Shown: in pieces, positions 37,901 through 45,752 of the stretch
Numbering within the stretch: the stretch's first letter is position 1
Layout: every line of letters begins with the position of its first letter
The notes under the pieces: model-generated
Told to the model about the DNA's origin: nothing
Seen by the model: the letters and a program-made list of their open reading frames with translations, nothing else
Databases searched by the model: none
Source of the DNA: Blattabacterium cuenoti
GTDB taxonomy: Bacteria > Bacteroidota > Bacteroidia > Flavobacteriales > Blattabacteriaceae
DNA: 64,000 bases
Direction: 5' to 3'
Assembly: GCF_014252295.1 (NCBI RefSeq)
Contig: NZ_CP059215.1
Location: 124,001 to 188,000 of the forward strand
Translations under genes and position numbers: made by a program

Positions 37901-38642
37901 ATCTGTTCGTGCATTTGAAAAAGAAGGATCTATAGTAAAAACTTTTGTTTTTCAAAATTTAAATGATCAAGATATTATGGAATCCATATTTCATATTAAA
38001 AAACAGATGGAATCTGTGCAAATATTTATGCTTTGTGGAGGTTTTAGCGCTGGAGACGAACCAGATGGAGCCGCCAAGTTTATTGTATCTCTATTACATA
38101 ATCCATATATTAAGGACTCCATTCAACGTTTTCTTGATAAAGATGGATTGATACTAGGTATTTGTAACGGATTTCAAGGTTTGATAAAATCTGGATTGTT
38201 ACCTTATGGTAAAATTTGTTTAAGGAATTATAAGTCTCCTACGTTAACTTATAATAAAATAGAAAAACATATATCTCAATGTGTTCATATAAAAGTAATT
38301 TCTGATCAATCTCCATGGTTAAATGGAATGAAAAATAAAATATATAATCTTCCTATATCTCATAGTGAAGGTAGATTTTATGCAAAAAAAGAAATAATAA
38401 AAATCTTATTTCAAAAAAATCAAATTGCTACACAGTATGTCGATTTAAAAGGGAATCCTAGTTTAGAAAGATTATATAATCCCAATGGATCTGTTTCTGC
38501 TGTAGAGGGATTATTAAGTGAAAATGGTAAGATTTATGGAAGAATGACTCATCCAGAACGTTACGATAATGGATTATTAAAAAATATACCTAATGTCCAT
38601 GAACATTCTATTTTTAAAAATGCGGTACAATTTTTTTTATAA
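34965..38642 (+). CDS. purL: Phosphoribosylformylglycinamidine synthase (single-chain)
   Basis: PurL turns FGAR into FGAM with glutamine and ATP. This is the long single-chain form (about 1225 residues). It has the N-terminal PurS-like part, the two AIRS-like halves (KNETHNHPTEIDPFGGAST and FGAGGAAVAIGE), and a C-terminal glutaminase with the catalytic Cys in GICNGFQGLIKSG and SHSEGRF. The ATG at 34965 is my choice; the TTG at 34950 overlaps the purB stop. No separate purQ or purS is needed. It is the longest gene in the window and is uninterrupted. Confidence 0.96.
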   Translation: MNLRIYIQKKDPFDIDSRKLYQELKNNIDISLSRVIIYYRYDIFNIRKELLLESLPKIFVDPVTDILHEKINSNNPCIEEVTRKCYDRANAAMQCIKILDPKSNNVFIKSRQLIEFIGINRNKDFYEIKKYHVKIKSDLNEENRKKNDLQVVDHFTDFSIEKINQFHDTCNLSIDKNDLLFIQKYFIQEKRNPTQLELRILDAYWSDHCRHQTFYTNLVNISFDGFLKKTYKNVFNKYLKDKYLIGRSKYPINFMDLSNLPSVIFHKQGKLKNFFPSHEQNACVIKIDVDIVGCKKKEKWYLLFKNETHNHPTEIDPFGGASTCIGGAIRDPLSGRAFVYQGLRLSGAADPTNPKTIDEKFPQHKICLESAYGFSSYGNQVGIATTHVHEIYHEGYRAKRMEIGMVIGAVPTSFIKKRRPKKGDIILLIGGLTGKEGIGGATDSSKEYEENSKKNIPQGQKGNPIIERKIQRFFRKKEVISLIKKCNDFGAGGAAVAIGELSNSLILKLDKIPVKNDKIEALEIALSESQERMAVVLDPKNVEKFIHLAREENIMSTPIAEITDNKRIIFSYKGKEIFNVKSSFLNTRGSYKEQSVCVSSPISISPFEKSKKFLFNKTIFLETLSKLNVASQKSLVEMFDSTVGSTTVLMPFGGKYQMTPCEGSVQKIPVLKGTTNTVSLASWGFHPEISSWSPFHGGAYAIVECISKIVSMGGDYKKSYFSFQEYYQKLGNDPKNWGKPFSALLGAYHAQMSLGLVSIGGKDSMSGTYKNIHVPPTFIAFGVSTGSCLNVISPEFKRIGNKIYLYYHHSLKNEMPDFDSIKKSYDKIYDGIRSGKIVSVQTVKDGGIAIAIAKMSFGNGLGAVINCNKNLLEISIGTLIIESSSPISDDFIPIGEIVSSKSLNFNGISIDINESIKYWLKTFTSVFSYNEIIENVKKVKIPISKEKEWNSIKWKCRFIKKGKPRVFIPVFPGTNNEFESVRAFEKEGSIVKTFVFQNLNDQDIMESIFHIKKQMESVQIFMLCGGFSAGDEPDGAAKFIVSLLHNPYIKDSIQRFLDKDGLILGICNGFQGLIKSGLLPYGKICLRNYKSPTLTYNKIEKHISQCVHIKVISDQSPWLNGMKNKIYNLPISHSEGRFYAKKEIIKILFQKNQIATQYVDLKGNPSLERLYNPNGSVSAVEGLLSENGKIYGRMTHPERYDNGLLKNIPNVHEHSIFKNAVQFFL

Positions 38643-38661
38643 AAATTAAATCATATTATAT

Positions 38662-39144
38662 ATGAAAGTAGCTATATTCATTGGAAGTATTTCCGATAAA
38701 AAAACTATGAAAGCAGCAACTGAAATACTAAAAAATTTTAATATATATTATAAATCTTATGTAATTTCCGCACATAGACTTCCTGACGTTTTATCGAATA
38801 CTATCAAAAAAATAGAACATGAAGGAACAGATGTAATTATTGCAGGAGCTGGATTATCTGCTCATTTGCCTGGAATTATATCTTCTAAAACAATATTACC
38901 CGTAATAGGAGTTCCTATTCATAATAATAATGGATTGTTAGGAGGTATGGATTCTCTTTTTTCTATGGTGCAAATGCCAAAAGATGTACCTGTTGCTACA
39001 GTAGGAATCAATAATTCTTATAATGCCGGGTTATTAGCTATTCATATTTTATCTATAAAAAATATGGATCTTAAAAAATCATTGCTAGAATTTCGAATAA
39101 AAAAAAGAAAAAAATTGATCAATGAAATAGAGCAATATTTGTGA
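38662..39144 (+). CDS. purE: N5-carboxyaminoimidazole ribonucleotide mutase (class I PurE)
   Basis: PurE moves the carboxyl group of N5-CAIR to give CAIR. The 160-residue protein has GSISDKKTM, VISAHRLPD (catalytic His), AGAGLSAHLPGI and GVPIHNNNGLLGGMDSLFSMVQMPKDVPVATV. The SAHR and DSLFSMVQMP segments mark the bacterial class I form, which depends on PurK to make N5-CAIR. No purK is present in this cluster or window. It overlaps purC if purC begins at the upstream GTG. Confidence 0.96.
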   Translation: MKVAIFIGSISDKKTMKAATEILKNFNIYYKSYVISAHRLPDVLSNTIKKIEHEGTDVIIAGAGLSAHLPGIISSKTILPVIGVPIHNNNGLLGGMDSLFSMVQMPKDVPVATVGINNSYNAGLLAIHILSIKNMDLKKSLLEFRIKKRKKLINEIEQYL

Positions 39145-39146
39145 TT

Positions 39147-39869
39147 ATGAATTTCGTAATTAAAAAAAATCTTTTATTAGAAGGAAAAACAAAAAAAATA
39201 TACAATACTAATAATCCACTTGAAGTACTGGTTCAGTATAAAGATAATCTAACATCTATGGATGGATTAAAAAATAAATTCTTACAGGATAAAGGAATTA
39301 TAAATAATGAAATTAGTACATTAATCTTTAAATTTATTAATTCTTGTGGAATTAAAACTCATTTTATACGAAGAATTAATAATAGAGAACAGTTGTGTCA
39401 TAAAGTAGATATAATTCCTTTAGAATTTGTTGCTCGAAATATTGTAGCCGGAAGTATGTCGAAACGTTTAAATATTCAAGAGGGAATTCATTTATCGAAT
39501 ACAATTTTCGAAATTTTTTATAAGAATGACAAATTGAAAGATCCATTGATTAATGATCATCATGCTGTATTTTTAGGAATAATTTCTTATGAAGAACTCA
39601 ACACTATTTATAAAATTATATCGAATATAAATAATATTCTCAAAAAATATTTTTTAGATAAGGATATTATATTGGTAGATTTTAAAATAGAGTTTGGTAA
39701 AAATTATAAAAATGATATTTTATTGTCTGACGAAATTAGTCCTGATTCTTGTCGTTTTTGGGATAAAAAAACAATGAAAAAATTAGATAAAGATCCATTT
39801 AGAACTGGATTAAAGGAAGAAGTTCTTGACATTTATATGGAAATATTAAAAAGGTTAAATGTAAGATAA
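39147..39869 (+). CDS. purC: SAICAR synthetase
   Basis: PurC joins CAIR and aspartate using ATP. The 240-residue protein begins MNFVIKKNLLLEGKTKKIYNT, with the ATP-binding GKTKKIY, then IPLEFVARNIVAGSMSKRL and LVDFKIEFG and the C-terminal LSDEISPDSCRFWD. These are the hallmark blocks of the E. coli/Bacillus type. The ATG at 39147 is preferred over the GTG at 39141 that overlaps the end of purE. It lies 13 nt before purF. Confidence 0.96.
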   Translation: MNFVIKKNLLLEGKTKKIYNTNNPLEVLVQYKDNLTSMDGLKNKFLQDKGIINNEISTLIFKFINSCGIKTHFIRRINNREQLCHKVDIIPLEFVARNIVAGSMSKRLNIQEGIHLSNTIFEIFYKNDKLKDPLINDHHAVFLGIISYEELNTIYKIISNINNILKKYFLDKDIILVDFKIEFGKNYKNDILLSDEISPDSCRFWDKKTMKKLDKDPFRTGLKEEVLDIYMEILKRLNVR

Positions 39870-39882
39870 TCCATATAAAATA

Positions 39883-41358
39883 ATGGAGCAAAGATATTCT
39901 TTTTCCAAAAAGATAATATCTCAATTATCACATTCGATTTTGAAAAATTGTTATACTGATAAATTTCATGATGAATGTGGTGTTTTTGGGATTTTTTCTC
40001 CTCAGAAAGTAGACACTTTTTCTTTAATTCAATTTGGATTATTTGCATTACAACATAGAGGACAAGAAGCCTGTGGTTTTTCTGTTTTGCGAGATGGTTT
40101 TATTTTATCTCATAAAAGTGAAGGTCTTGTTTTAGATTTTTTTCGAAATATTTCGAATTCTGAATGTTATCATGGGAATGCCGTTATTGGTCATACACGT
40201 TATTCAACAGAGGGAGGACAAAGTAAGAAAAATATTCAACCTTTTTTTGGAGAGGATTCTGATGGAAAAAGTACTATATCCATAGTACATAATGGAAATT
40301 TAGTCAATGCTAAATATATTCGAAAAAAGTTGGAATCTGAAGGGTTTCATTTTCTATCAGAGTATTCTGACTCTGAAGTAATATTACGTTTAATACAAAA
40401 ATATTTATTAGAACATAATAATAGCTTAGAAACAGCTATTAAAAAAACAACTCAAGATATTATAGGAGCTTATTCTGTTATCGTTCTTATGGATAATAAA
40501 ATGGCTGCGTTCAGAGATCCAAATGGCATACGTCCCTTGTGTTATGGAATGTTAAATGAAGAAACTTATATATTTAGTTCCGAAACTTGTGGTATAGACT
40601 CTGTAAATGGATTTTTTATAAGAGATTTATTCCCAGGAGAAATTATTATTGTCGATCAAAAATCAATCCGATTTTCTCTTATAAAAGAGAAAAAATATAC
40701 AAAAAAAAGAATATGTTCTTTTGAGTATATTTATTTTTCTCGTCCTGATTCCTTAATTGAAAATATAAATGTGTATGAAATTCGTGAAAAAAGTGGAGAG
40801 AAACTTTATGATCAAAATCCAGTGAAAGCAGATGTAGTCATTGGAGTACCAGATTCAGGAGTTCCAGCTGCAATTGGATACTCTAAGGCTTCCGGAATCC
40901 CTTTCAAACCTATTTTAGTAAAAAATAAATATATTGGGAGATCTTTTATTCTACCTAAACAGGAAATGCGTGAAAAGATAGTAAACTTAAAATTAAATCC
41001 TATTTTAGATGAAATAAAAGATAAACGCATTGTTATTATTGATGATTCTATAGTTCGTGGAACTACTAGTCGTAGATTAGTTTATATGTTGAGAAAAGCA
41101 GGAGCAAAAGAAATTCATTTTAGAAGCGCTTCTCCTCCTATTATAGCTCCATGTTATTTAGGAGTAGATACCCCTAGTAAAAAAGATCTAATTTCATACA
41201 ATTATTTTGATAAAAAAAGTATAGCAAAAATTCTAGACGTAGATAGTTTAGATTTCTTAAGCATGGAGAATTTAGTAGCCATTCTTGGAAATAATCATTA
41301 CTGTTTCGGTTGTTTTACAGGAAACTATCCGGTAAAAAAATATAATAACAAATTATGA
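39883..41358 (+). CDS. purF: Amidophosphoribosyltransferase
   Basis: PurF makes phosphoribosylamine from PRPP and glutamine, the committed purine step. The 491-residue protein has a 31-residue N-terminal extension before the presumed nucleophile C32 in DECGVFGIFS. That extension must be removed to expose the cysteine, as in B. subtilis, where the propeptide is much shorter. Cysteines at CSFEYIYFSRPDS, PCYLGVDTPS and CFGCFTGNYP match the four [4Fe-4S] ligands of the Bacillus enzyme. The PRPP motif VIIDDSIVRGTTS is intact. It overlaps purM by 4 nt. Confidence 0.96.
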   Translation: MEQRYSFSKKIISQLSHSILKNCYTDKFHDECGVFGIFSPQKVDTFSLIQFGLFALQHRGQEACGFSVLRDGFILSHKSEGLVLDFFRNISNSECYHGNAVIGHTRYSTEGGQSKKNIQPFFGEDSDGKSTISIVHNGNLVNAKYIRKKLESEGFHFLSEYSDSEVILRLIQKYLLEHNNSLETAIKKTTQDIIGAYSVIVLMDNKMAAFRDPNGIRPLCYGMLNEETYIFSSETCGIDSVNGFFIRDLFPGEIIIVDQKSIRFSLIKEKKYTKKRICSFEYIYFSRPDSLIENINVYEIREKSGEKLYDQNPVKADVVIGVPDSGVPAAIGYSKASGIPFKPILVKNKYIGRSFILPKQEMREKIVNLKLNPILDEIKDKRIVIIDDSIVRGTTSRRLVYMLRKAGAKEIHFRSASPPIIAPCYLGVDTPSKKDLISYNYFDKKSIAKILDVDSLDFLSMENLVAILGNNHYCFGCFTGNYPVKKYNNKL

Positions 41359-42338
41359 AAGAAAGTAATATCACCATATTCAAAATCAATAAAATTTTAA
41401 AAAAAACTTATAATAATAGGGTTGTTAGTACATTAGATCATTTTTCCGGATTTTATAAAATATATGAATGTGGATACAAAGAACCTATTTTAGTTTCTGG
41501 AGTTGATGGAGTTGGAACTAAATTGCGTTTAGCTATTAATTACAAAAAATATTCTTTAATTGGAGAAGATTGTTTTGCAATGTGTGCAAATGACGTTTTA
41601 TGTCACGGTGCAACTCCTTTATTTTTTTTAGATTATTTAGCTTGCGGAAAACTTGATTCTTCTATTGTGGAAAAAATAATAGAAGGAATAGCTATTTCTT
41701 GCAAAAAAACTAATACCTGTCTTATTGGAGGAGAAACTGCAGAAATGCCAGGTATTTATAAAAAAAATGATTATGATATTGCTGGGTTTTGTGTAGGTAT
41801 TGTAGAGAAGAATCATCTTATAGATGGGAAAAAATTTATTGAGGAAGGAGATGTTTTAATAGGACTTCCTTCATCTGGAGTCCATAGTAATGGATTTTCT
41901 TTAATTAGAAATATTTTTACTACAAAAGATTTTGTAACATTTTTTCAAGAGAAACCATTTTATGAAACTCTTTTAATTCCAACTAGGATTTATCATTTTC
42001 CTATTCAGATATTATTGAAAGAATTTATAATACACGGATTATCTCATATTACTGGAGGAGGTATATCAGAAAATTTGTCTAGAATTCTTCCAGAAAATTT
42101 ATCTGCTATAGTAGAAAAAGAAAAAATACCTATTCAACCTGTTTTTAACTATATTCAAAAAAAAGGAAATTTATTTGATAAAGAAATGTGGAATACTTTT
42201 AATATGGGAGTAGGAATGATTATAATAGCTTCTTTTAGGCAAGAAAATCCTATCTTAAAAAGACTCCGTTTTTTAGGAGAAAAACCTTTTGTTTTTGGAA
42301 ATATTGTAAAAGGGAATAAAAAAGTATTTTTCAAATAA
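41355..42338 (+). CDS. purM: Phosphoribosylformylglycinamidine cyclo-ligase (AIR synthetase)
   Basis: PurM closes the imidazole ring to give AIR. The 327-residue protein has VSGVDGVGTKLRLAI, MCANDVLCHGATPLFFLDYL, GGETAEMPGIY and GLSHITGGGISENLSRILP, the standard AIRS signatures. It is translationally coupled to purF through a 4-nt overlap and lies 7 nt before purN. Length is slightly short at the C-terminus but motifs are complete. Confidence 0.97.
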   Translation: MKESNITIFKINKILKKTYNNRVVSTLDHFSGFYKIYECGYKEPILVSGVDGVGTKLRLAINYKKYSLIGEDCFAMCANDVLCHGATPLFFLDYLACGKLDSSIVEKIIEGIAISCKKTNTCLIGGETAEMPGIYKKNDYDIAGFCVGIVEKNHLIDGKKFIEEGDVLIGLPSSGVHSNGFSLIRNIFTTKDFVTFFQEKPFYETLLIPTRIYHFPIQILLKEFIIHGLSHITGGGISENLSRILPENLSAIVEKEKIPIQPVFNYIQKKGNLFDKEMWNTFNMGVGMIIIASFRQENPILKRLRFLGEKPFVFGNIVKGNKKVFFK

Positions 42339-42345
42339 ATATACA

Positions 42346-42909
42346 ATGAAAAAAATTGCTATTTTAGTTTCTGGAAAAGGGACCAATATGCAGCATATTT
42401 TACTAGCGATTAAAAACGGAACACTTTCTAATTTTAGAGTGAATTTAGTTATTTCTGACAGATGTTGTAGTGCAATTCAATATTCTTTGAAAGAAAAGAT
42501 AAGATCCTTTTCTTTAGAAAAAATCAAGAAAAAATTTCTTTTTAAGGAGATAAATAATATCTTATTAAAAGATATTCCACATATTATAATCCTTTCTGGA
42601 TTTCTTTCTATACTTGATGAAGAATTTTGTGAAAAATGGATTGGAAAAGTTATTAACATTCATCCTTCTCTTTTACCTAAATATGGTGGAAAAGGGATGT
42701 ACGGCATAAAAGTGCATCAAGAAGTTATTAAAAATAAGGAAAAAATATCAGGAGCTACGGTTCATTATGTATCAAAAGACGTAGATAAAGGAGATATAAT
42801 TTTGAAAAAATCATGTAAAATTTATTCAGAAGATACTCCAATATCTTTATCACAGAAAGTTTCTCTTATTGAGAGAGAAATATTAATTAAGTCTATCAAA
42901 AATTTTTGA
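42346..42909 (+). CDS. purN: Phosphoribosylglycinamide formyltransferase
   Basis: PurN transfers a formyl group from 10-formyl-tetrahydrofolate to GAR. The 187-residue protein starts MKKIAILVSGKGTNMQHIL. It has the catalytic NIHPSLLPKYGGKGMYG (Asn and His) and the Asp in VSKDVDKGDIILKK. It is a normal length for the family. It is followed by a 54-nt gap before purH, the largest break in the latter part of the purine block. Confidence 0.96.
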   Translation: MKKIAILVSGKGTNMQHILLAIKNGTLSNFRVNLVISDRCCSAIQYSLKEKIRSFSLEKIKKKFLFKEINNILLKDIPHIIILSGFLSILDEEFCEKWIGKVINIHPSLLPKYGGKGMYGIKVHQEVIKNKEKISGATVHYVSKDVDKGDIILKKSCKIYSEDTPISLSQKVSLIEREILIKSIKNF

Positions 42910-42963
42910 TAATGGATTTATTGTAAAAAAAATACTATACTTATATTAAATAAAATAAGTAGT

Positions 42964-44493
42964 ATGAAAAAAGCTCTGATTAGTGTTTATAAAAAAAATG
43001 AAAAACTATTTCATTTTGCTAATTTTTTATATCAAAAAGAGTATCAAATAATTTCTACTGGTGGCACGTACCAATATTTAACAAAAAGAGGTCTATCTAA
43101 TGTAATGGAAATATCTGATATAACTTCTTTCCCTGAAATTTTAGATGGAAGAGTCAAAACAATTCATCCTAATATATATGGAGGAATTTTAGCAAATCGT
43201 TCAATTGAAAAACATATCCAATCCATTCGTTCTTACAATATTCATCTTATTGATATTGTATTAGTTAATTTTTATCCATTTTTTGAAAAAATGATGGAGA
43301 AAAAGTATGATATTTATTCTTTAGTAGAACTTATTGACATAGGGGGACCATCCATGCTTCGTGCAGCTGCTAAAAACTTTTTATACGTTACTGCTATTAT
43401 AGATGAGAATGATTATGAAATGGTTCAAAATGAAATTGAACAGAATGGATCTACTTCATTAAAAGTAAGAAAAAAATTAGCGGGAAAAGTCTTTAATTTT
43501 ACTTCTTATTATGATTCTGCCATTTCTCAATATATTTTAATGGATGAAAAATTTCCTACTTATTTACATTCTTCTTATAAAAAAAGTATGAATCTTCGTT
43601 ATGGTGAAAATCCTCATCAAAAAGCTGCTTATTACATTAATACGATTAACCATGGTGCGATGCGAAATTTTCAACAATTACATGGTAAAAAATTGTCATT
43701 TAATAATTTAAGAGATATGAATGTGGCCTGGAAAGTTGTTTCTCAGTTTTCAAAACCTGCTTGTTGTACGGTAAAACATTCTACTCCTTGTGGAGTAGCA
43801 TTAGGAAAAAACATTGTAGATGCTTTTCAAAAAACTTATTATGCTGATTCAATTTCTGCTTTTGGAGGAATAATGGCAGTTAATGTTCCTCTTACAAAAG
43901 AATTGGCAAAAGAGATTAATAACATTTTTCTAGAAGTTATTATTTCCCCAAGTTACGAAAAAGACGTGTTAAATATTTTAAAAATAAAAAAAAATATTAG
44001 AATTATTAGTATTCATGAACCTATTTCTGATAAACTTGAATATGTTCAAATAGATGGAGGTATCTTGGTTCAAGAAGATGACTATTTTTTTCCTAATGAG
44101 GAAAATTATAAAGTAGTTACTAAAAAAAAATTTACAGATCAAGAAATAAAATCTTTATTTTTTGCTCAAAAAGTAGTAAAATATGTAAAATCTAATGCTA
44201 TTGTTATAGCTAAAGGAACGCAAACTTTAGGAATTTCCGGAGGACAAACTAATAGAATTTGGGCAACTAGTCAAGCTATAAATAGAGCTTTAGAGAAAGA
44301 AAAAGAAGATTTAGTTCTTGTATCTGATGCTTTTTTTCCCTTTCGTGATGTTGTAGATGAAGCAGCTCGTTCAGGTATAATACGTGCTATCCTACAGCCA
44401 GGAGGGTCTATGCGAGACGAAGAATCTGTAAAAGCTTGCGATGATTATGGAATAGCTATGGCTTTTACTGGTAAGAGACATTTTAAACATTAG
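42964..44493 (+). CDS. purH: Bifunctional AICAR transformylase / IMP cyclohydrolase
   Basis: PurH performs the last two steps to IMP. The 509-residue protein has the IMP cyclohydrolase (about 1-195; ISTGGTYQYL, GRVKTIHPNIYGGIL) and AICAR transformylase (about 200-509; LRYGENPHQKAAYY, VKHSTPCGVALG, SDAFFPFRD). The end FTGKRHFKH is the characteristic C-terminus. It precedes purD by 5 nt. All catalytic blocks are present. Confidence 0.97.
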   Translation: MKKALISVYKKNEKLFHFANFLYQKEYQIISTGGTYQYLTKRGLSNVMEISDITSFPEILDGRVKTIHPNIYGGILANRSIEKHIQSIRSYNIHLIDIVLVNFYPFFEKMMEKKYDIYSLVELIDIGGPSMLRAAAKNFLYVTAIIDENDYEMVQNEIEQNGSTSLKVRKKLAGKVFNFTSYYDSAISQYILMDEKFPTYLHSSYKKSMNLRYGENPHQKAAYYINTINHGAMRNFQQLHGKKLSFNNLRDMNVAWKVVSQFSKPACCTVKHSTPCGVALGKNIVDAFQKTYYADSISAFGGIMAVNVPLTKELAKEINNIFLEVIISPSYEKDVLNILKIKKNIRIISIHEPISDKLEYVQIDGGILVQEDDYFFPNEENYKVVTKKKFTDQEIKSLFFAQKVVKYVKSNAIVIAKGTQTLGISGGQTNRIWATSQAINRALEKEKEDLVLVSDAFFPFRDVVDEAARSGIIRAILQPGGSMRDEESVKACDDYGIAMAFTGKRHFKH

Positions 44494-44498
44494 AAATT

Positions 44499-45746
44499 AT
44501 GAATATTTTAATTGTTGGAGGAGGAGGACGTGAACATGCTATTGGAAAAAAATTATTAGAAGACAATAATCATTTTACAAATCTTTATTTTTATCCTGGG
44601 AATGGAGGAACTGGTATAATAGGAAAAAATATTGATGGAAAAAAGACTTTATTAGAATTAGGTTTTTTTGCTAAAAAAAATTTAATAGATATAACTATTG
44701 TAGGTTCTGAAATTTTCCTTATAGAAGGAATTGTAGATGTTTTTCATAATTTTGGATTAAAAATAATAGGACCACATTGTCTAGCGGCTAAACTTGAGGG
44801 AGATCGTATTTTTGCTAAATCTTTTATGAAAAAATATGGAATTAGAACTCCTAAATATAATATTTTTTCTTCTTATCAAGAAGCTATCGATTTTTTAGAT
44901 CAATGTACTTTTTCTGTTGCTATTAAAACAAATGGAATAGCCGCAGGAAAAGGAGTTATTTTAGCTAGAAATAAAAATGAAGCAAAAGAAGCTTTAGAGA
45001 CTATTATGGTAAAAAAAAAATTTGGAAAATCTGGAGATAAAGTTCTTATAGAAGAATTTTTGCAAGGAAAAGAAGCTTCTATAATATCTATTTTCAATAA
45101 AAAACAGATATTTCCTTTTTTATCTGCTCTAGATTACAAAAAAATTGGAGAAAATGAAACAGGAATGAATACAGGAGGTATGGGTGCTATTGTTCCGAAT
45201 CCATATATGACTAATTCTATTTGGATAGATTTTCAAAAAAACATATTGGAACCTACTTTAGAAGGACTAATTTCAGAAAAATTAACTTTTTTTGGATTTT
45301 TATATTTCGGATTAATGATTACTTTAAATAAAGTTTATTTGTTAGAATATAATACTCGTATTGGAGATCCTGAAGCTCAAACTTTATTTCCATTAATGAA
45401 AAATAACTTTTTAGATGTTATTCAATCTTTTTTTGTTCATAAAAAAGTATCTCTTTCTTGGAAAAACTTATGTTCTTGTTGCGTTGTTTTATCTTCTAAA
45501 GGATATCCTGAAAAATACAAAAATGGGCAAATAATAAAAGGTTTAGATTCATTACAAGAACCTTTTTATATTGCTGGTGCAAAAAAAGAAAAAGGAAAAT
45601 GGGTTACGTCAGGTGGACGCGTTATCAATATAGTAGGAATAGGAAATACAATTTCAGAAGCTAGAAGAAAAGCTTATGATAAAGTCAAAAAAATACAATT
45701 CATAGATTCATTTTTTCGAAAAGACATTGGTTTATATTATAATTAA
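44499..45746 (+). CDS. purD: Phosphoribosylamine--glycine ligase (GAR synthetase)
   Basis: PurD joins phosphoribosylamine and glycine with ATP. The 415-residue ATP-grasp enzyme starts MNILIVGGGGREHAIGKKLL and has KTNGIAAGKGVILA, EEFLQGKEASI, NTGGMGAIVP and LLEYNTRIGDPEAQTLFPL. An in-frame A10 tract lies at 45011-45020. It is tightly spaced between purH (5 nt) and guaA (6 nt). Confidence 0.97.
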   Translation: MNILIVGGGGREHAIGKKLLEDNNHFTNLYFYPGNGGTGIIGKNIDGKKTLLELGFFAKKNLIDITIVGSEIFLIEGIVDVFHNFGLKIIGPHCLAAKLEGDRIFAKSFMKKYGIRTPKYNIFSSYQEAIDFLDQCTFSVAIKTNGIAAGKGVILARNKNEAKEALETIMVKKKFGKSGDKVLIEEFLQGKEASIISIFNKKQIFPFLSALDYKKIGENETGMNTGGMGAIVPNPYMTNSIWIDFQKNILEPTLEGLISEKLTFFGFLYFGLMITLNKVYLLEYNTRIGDPEAQTLFPLMKNNFLDVIQSFFVHKKVSLSWKNLCSCCVVLSSKGYPEKYKNGQIIKGLDSLQEPFYIAGAKKEKGKWVTSGGRVINIVGIGNTISEARRKAYDKVKKIQFIDSFFRKDIGLYYN

Positions 45747-45752
45747 AACCAA

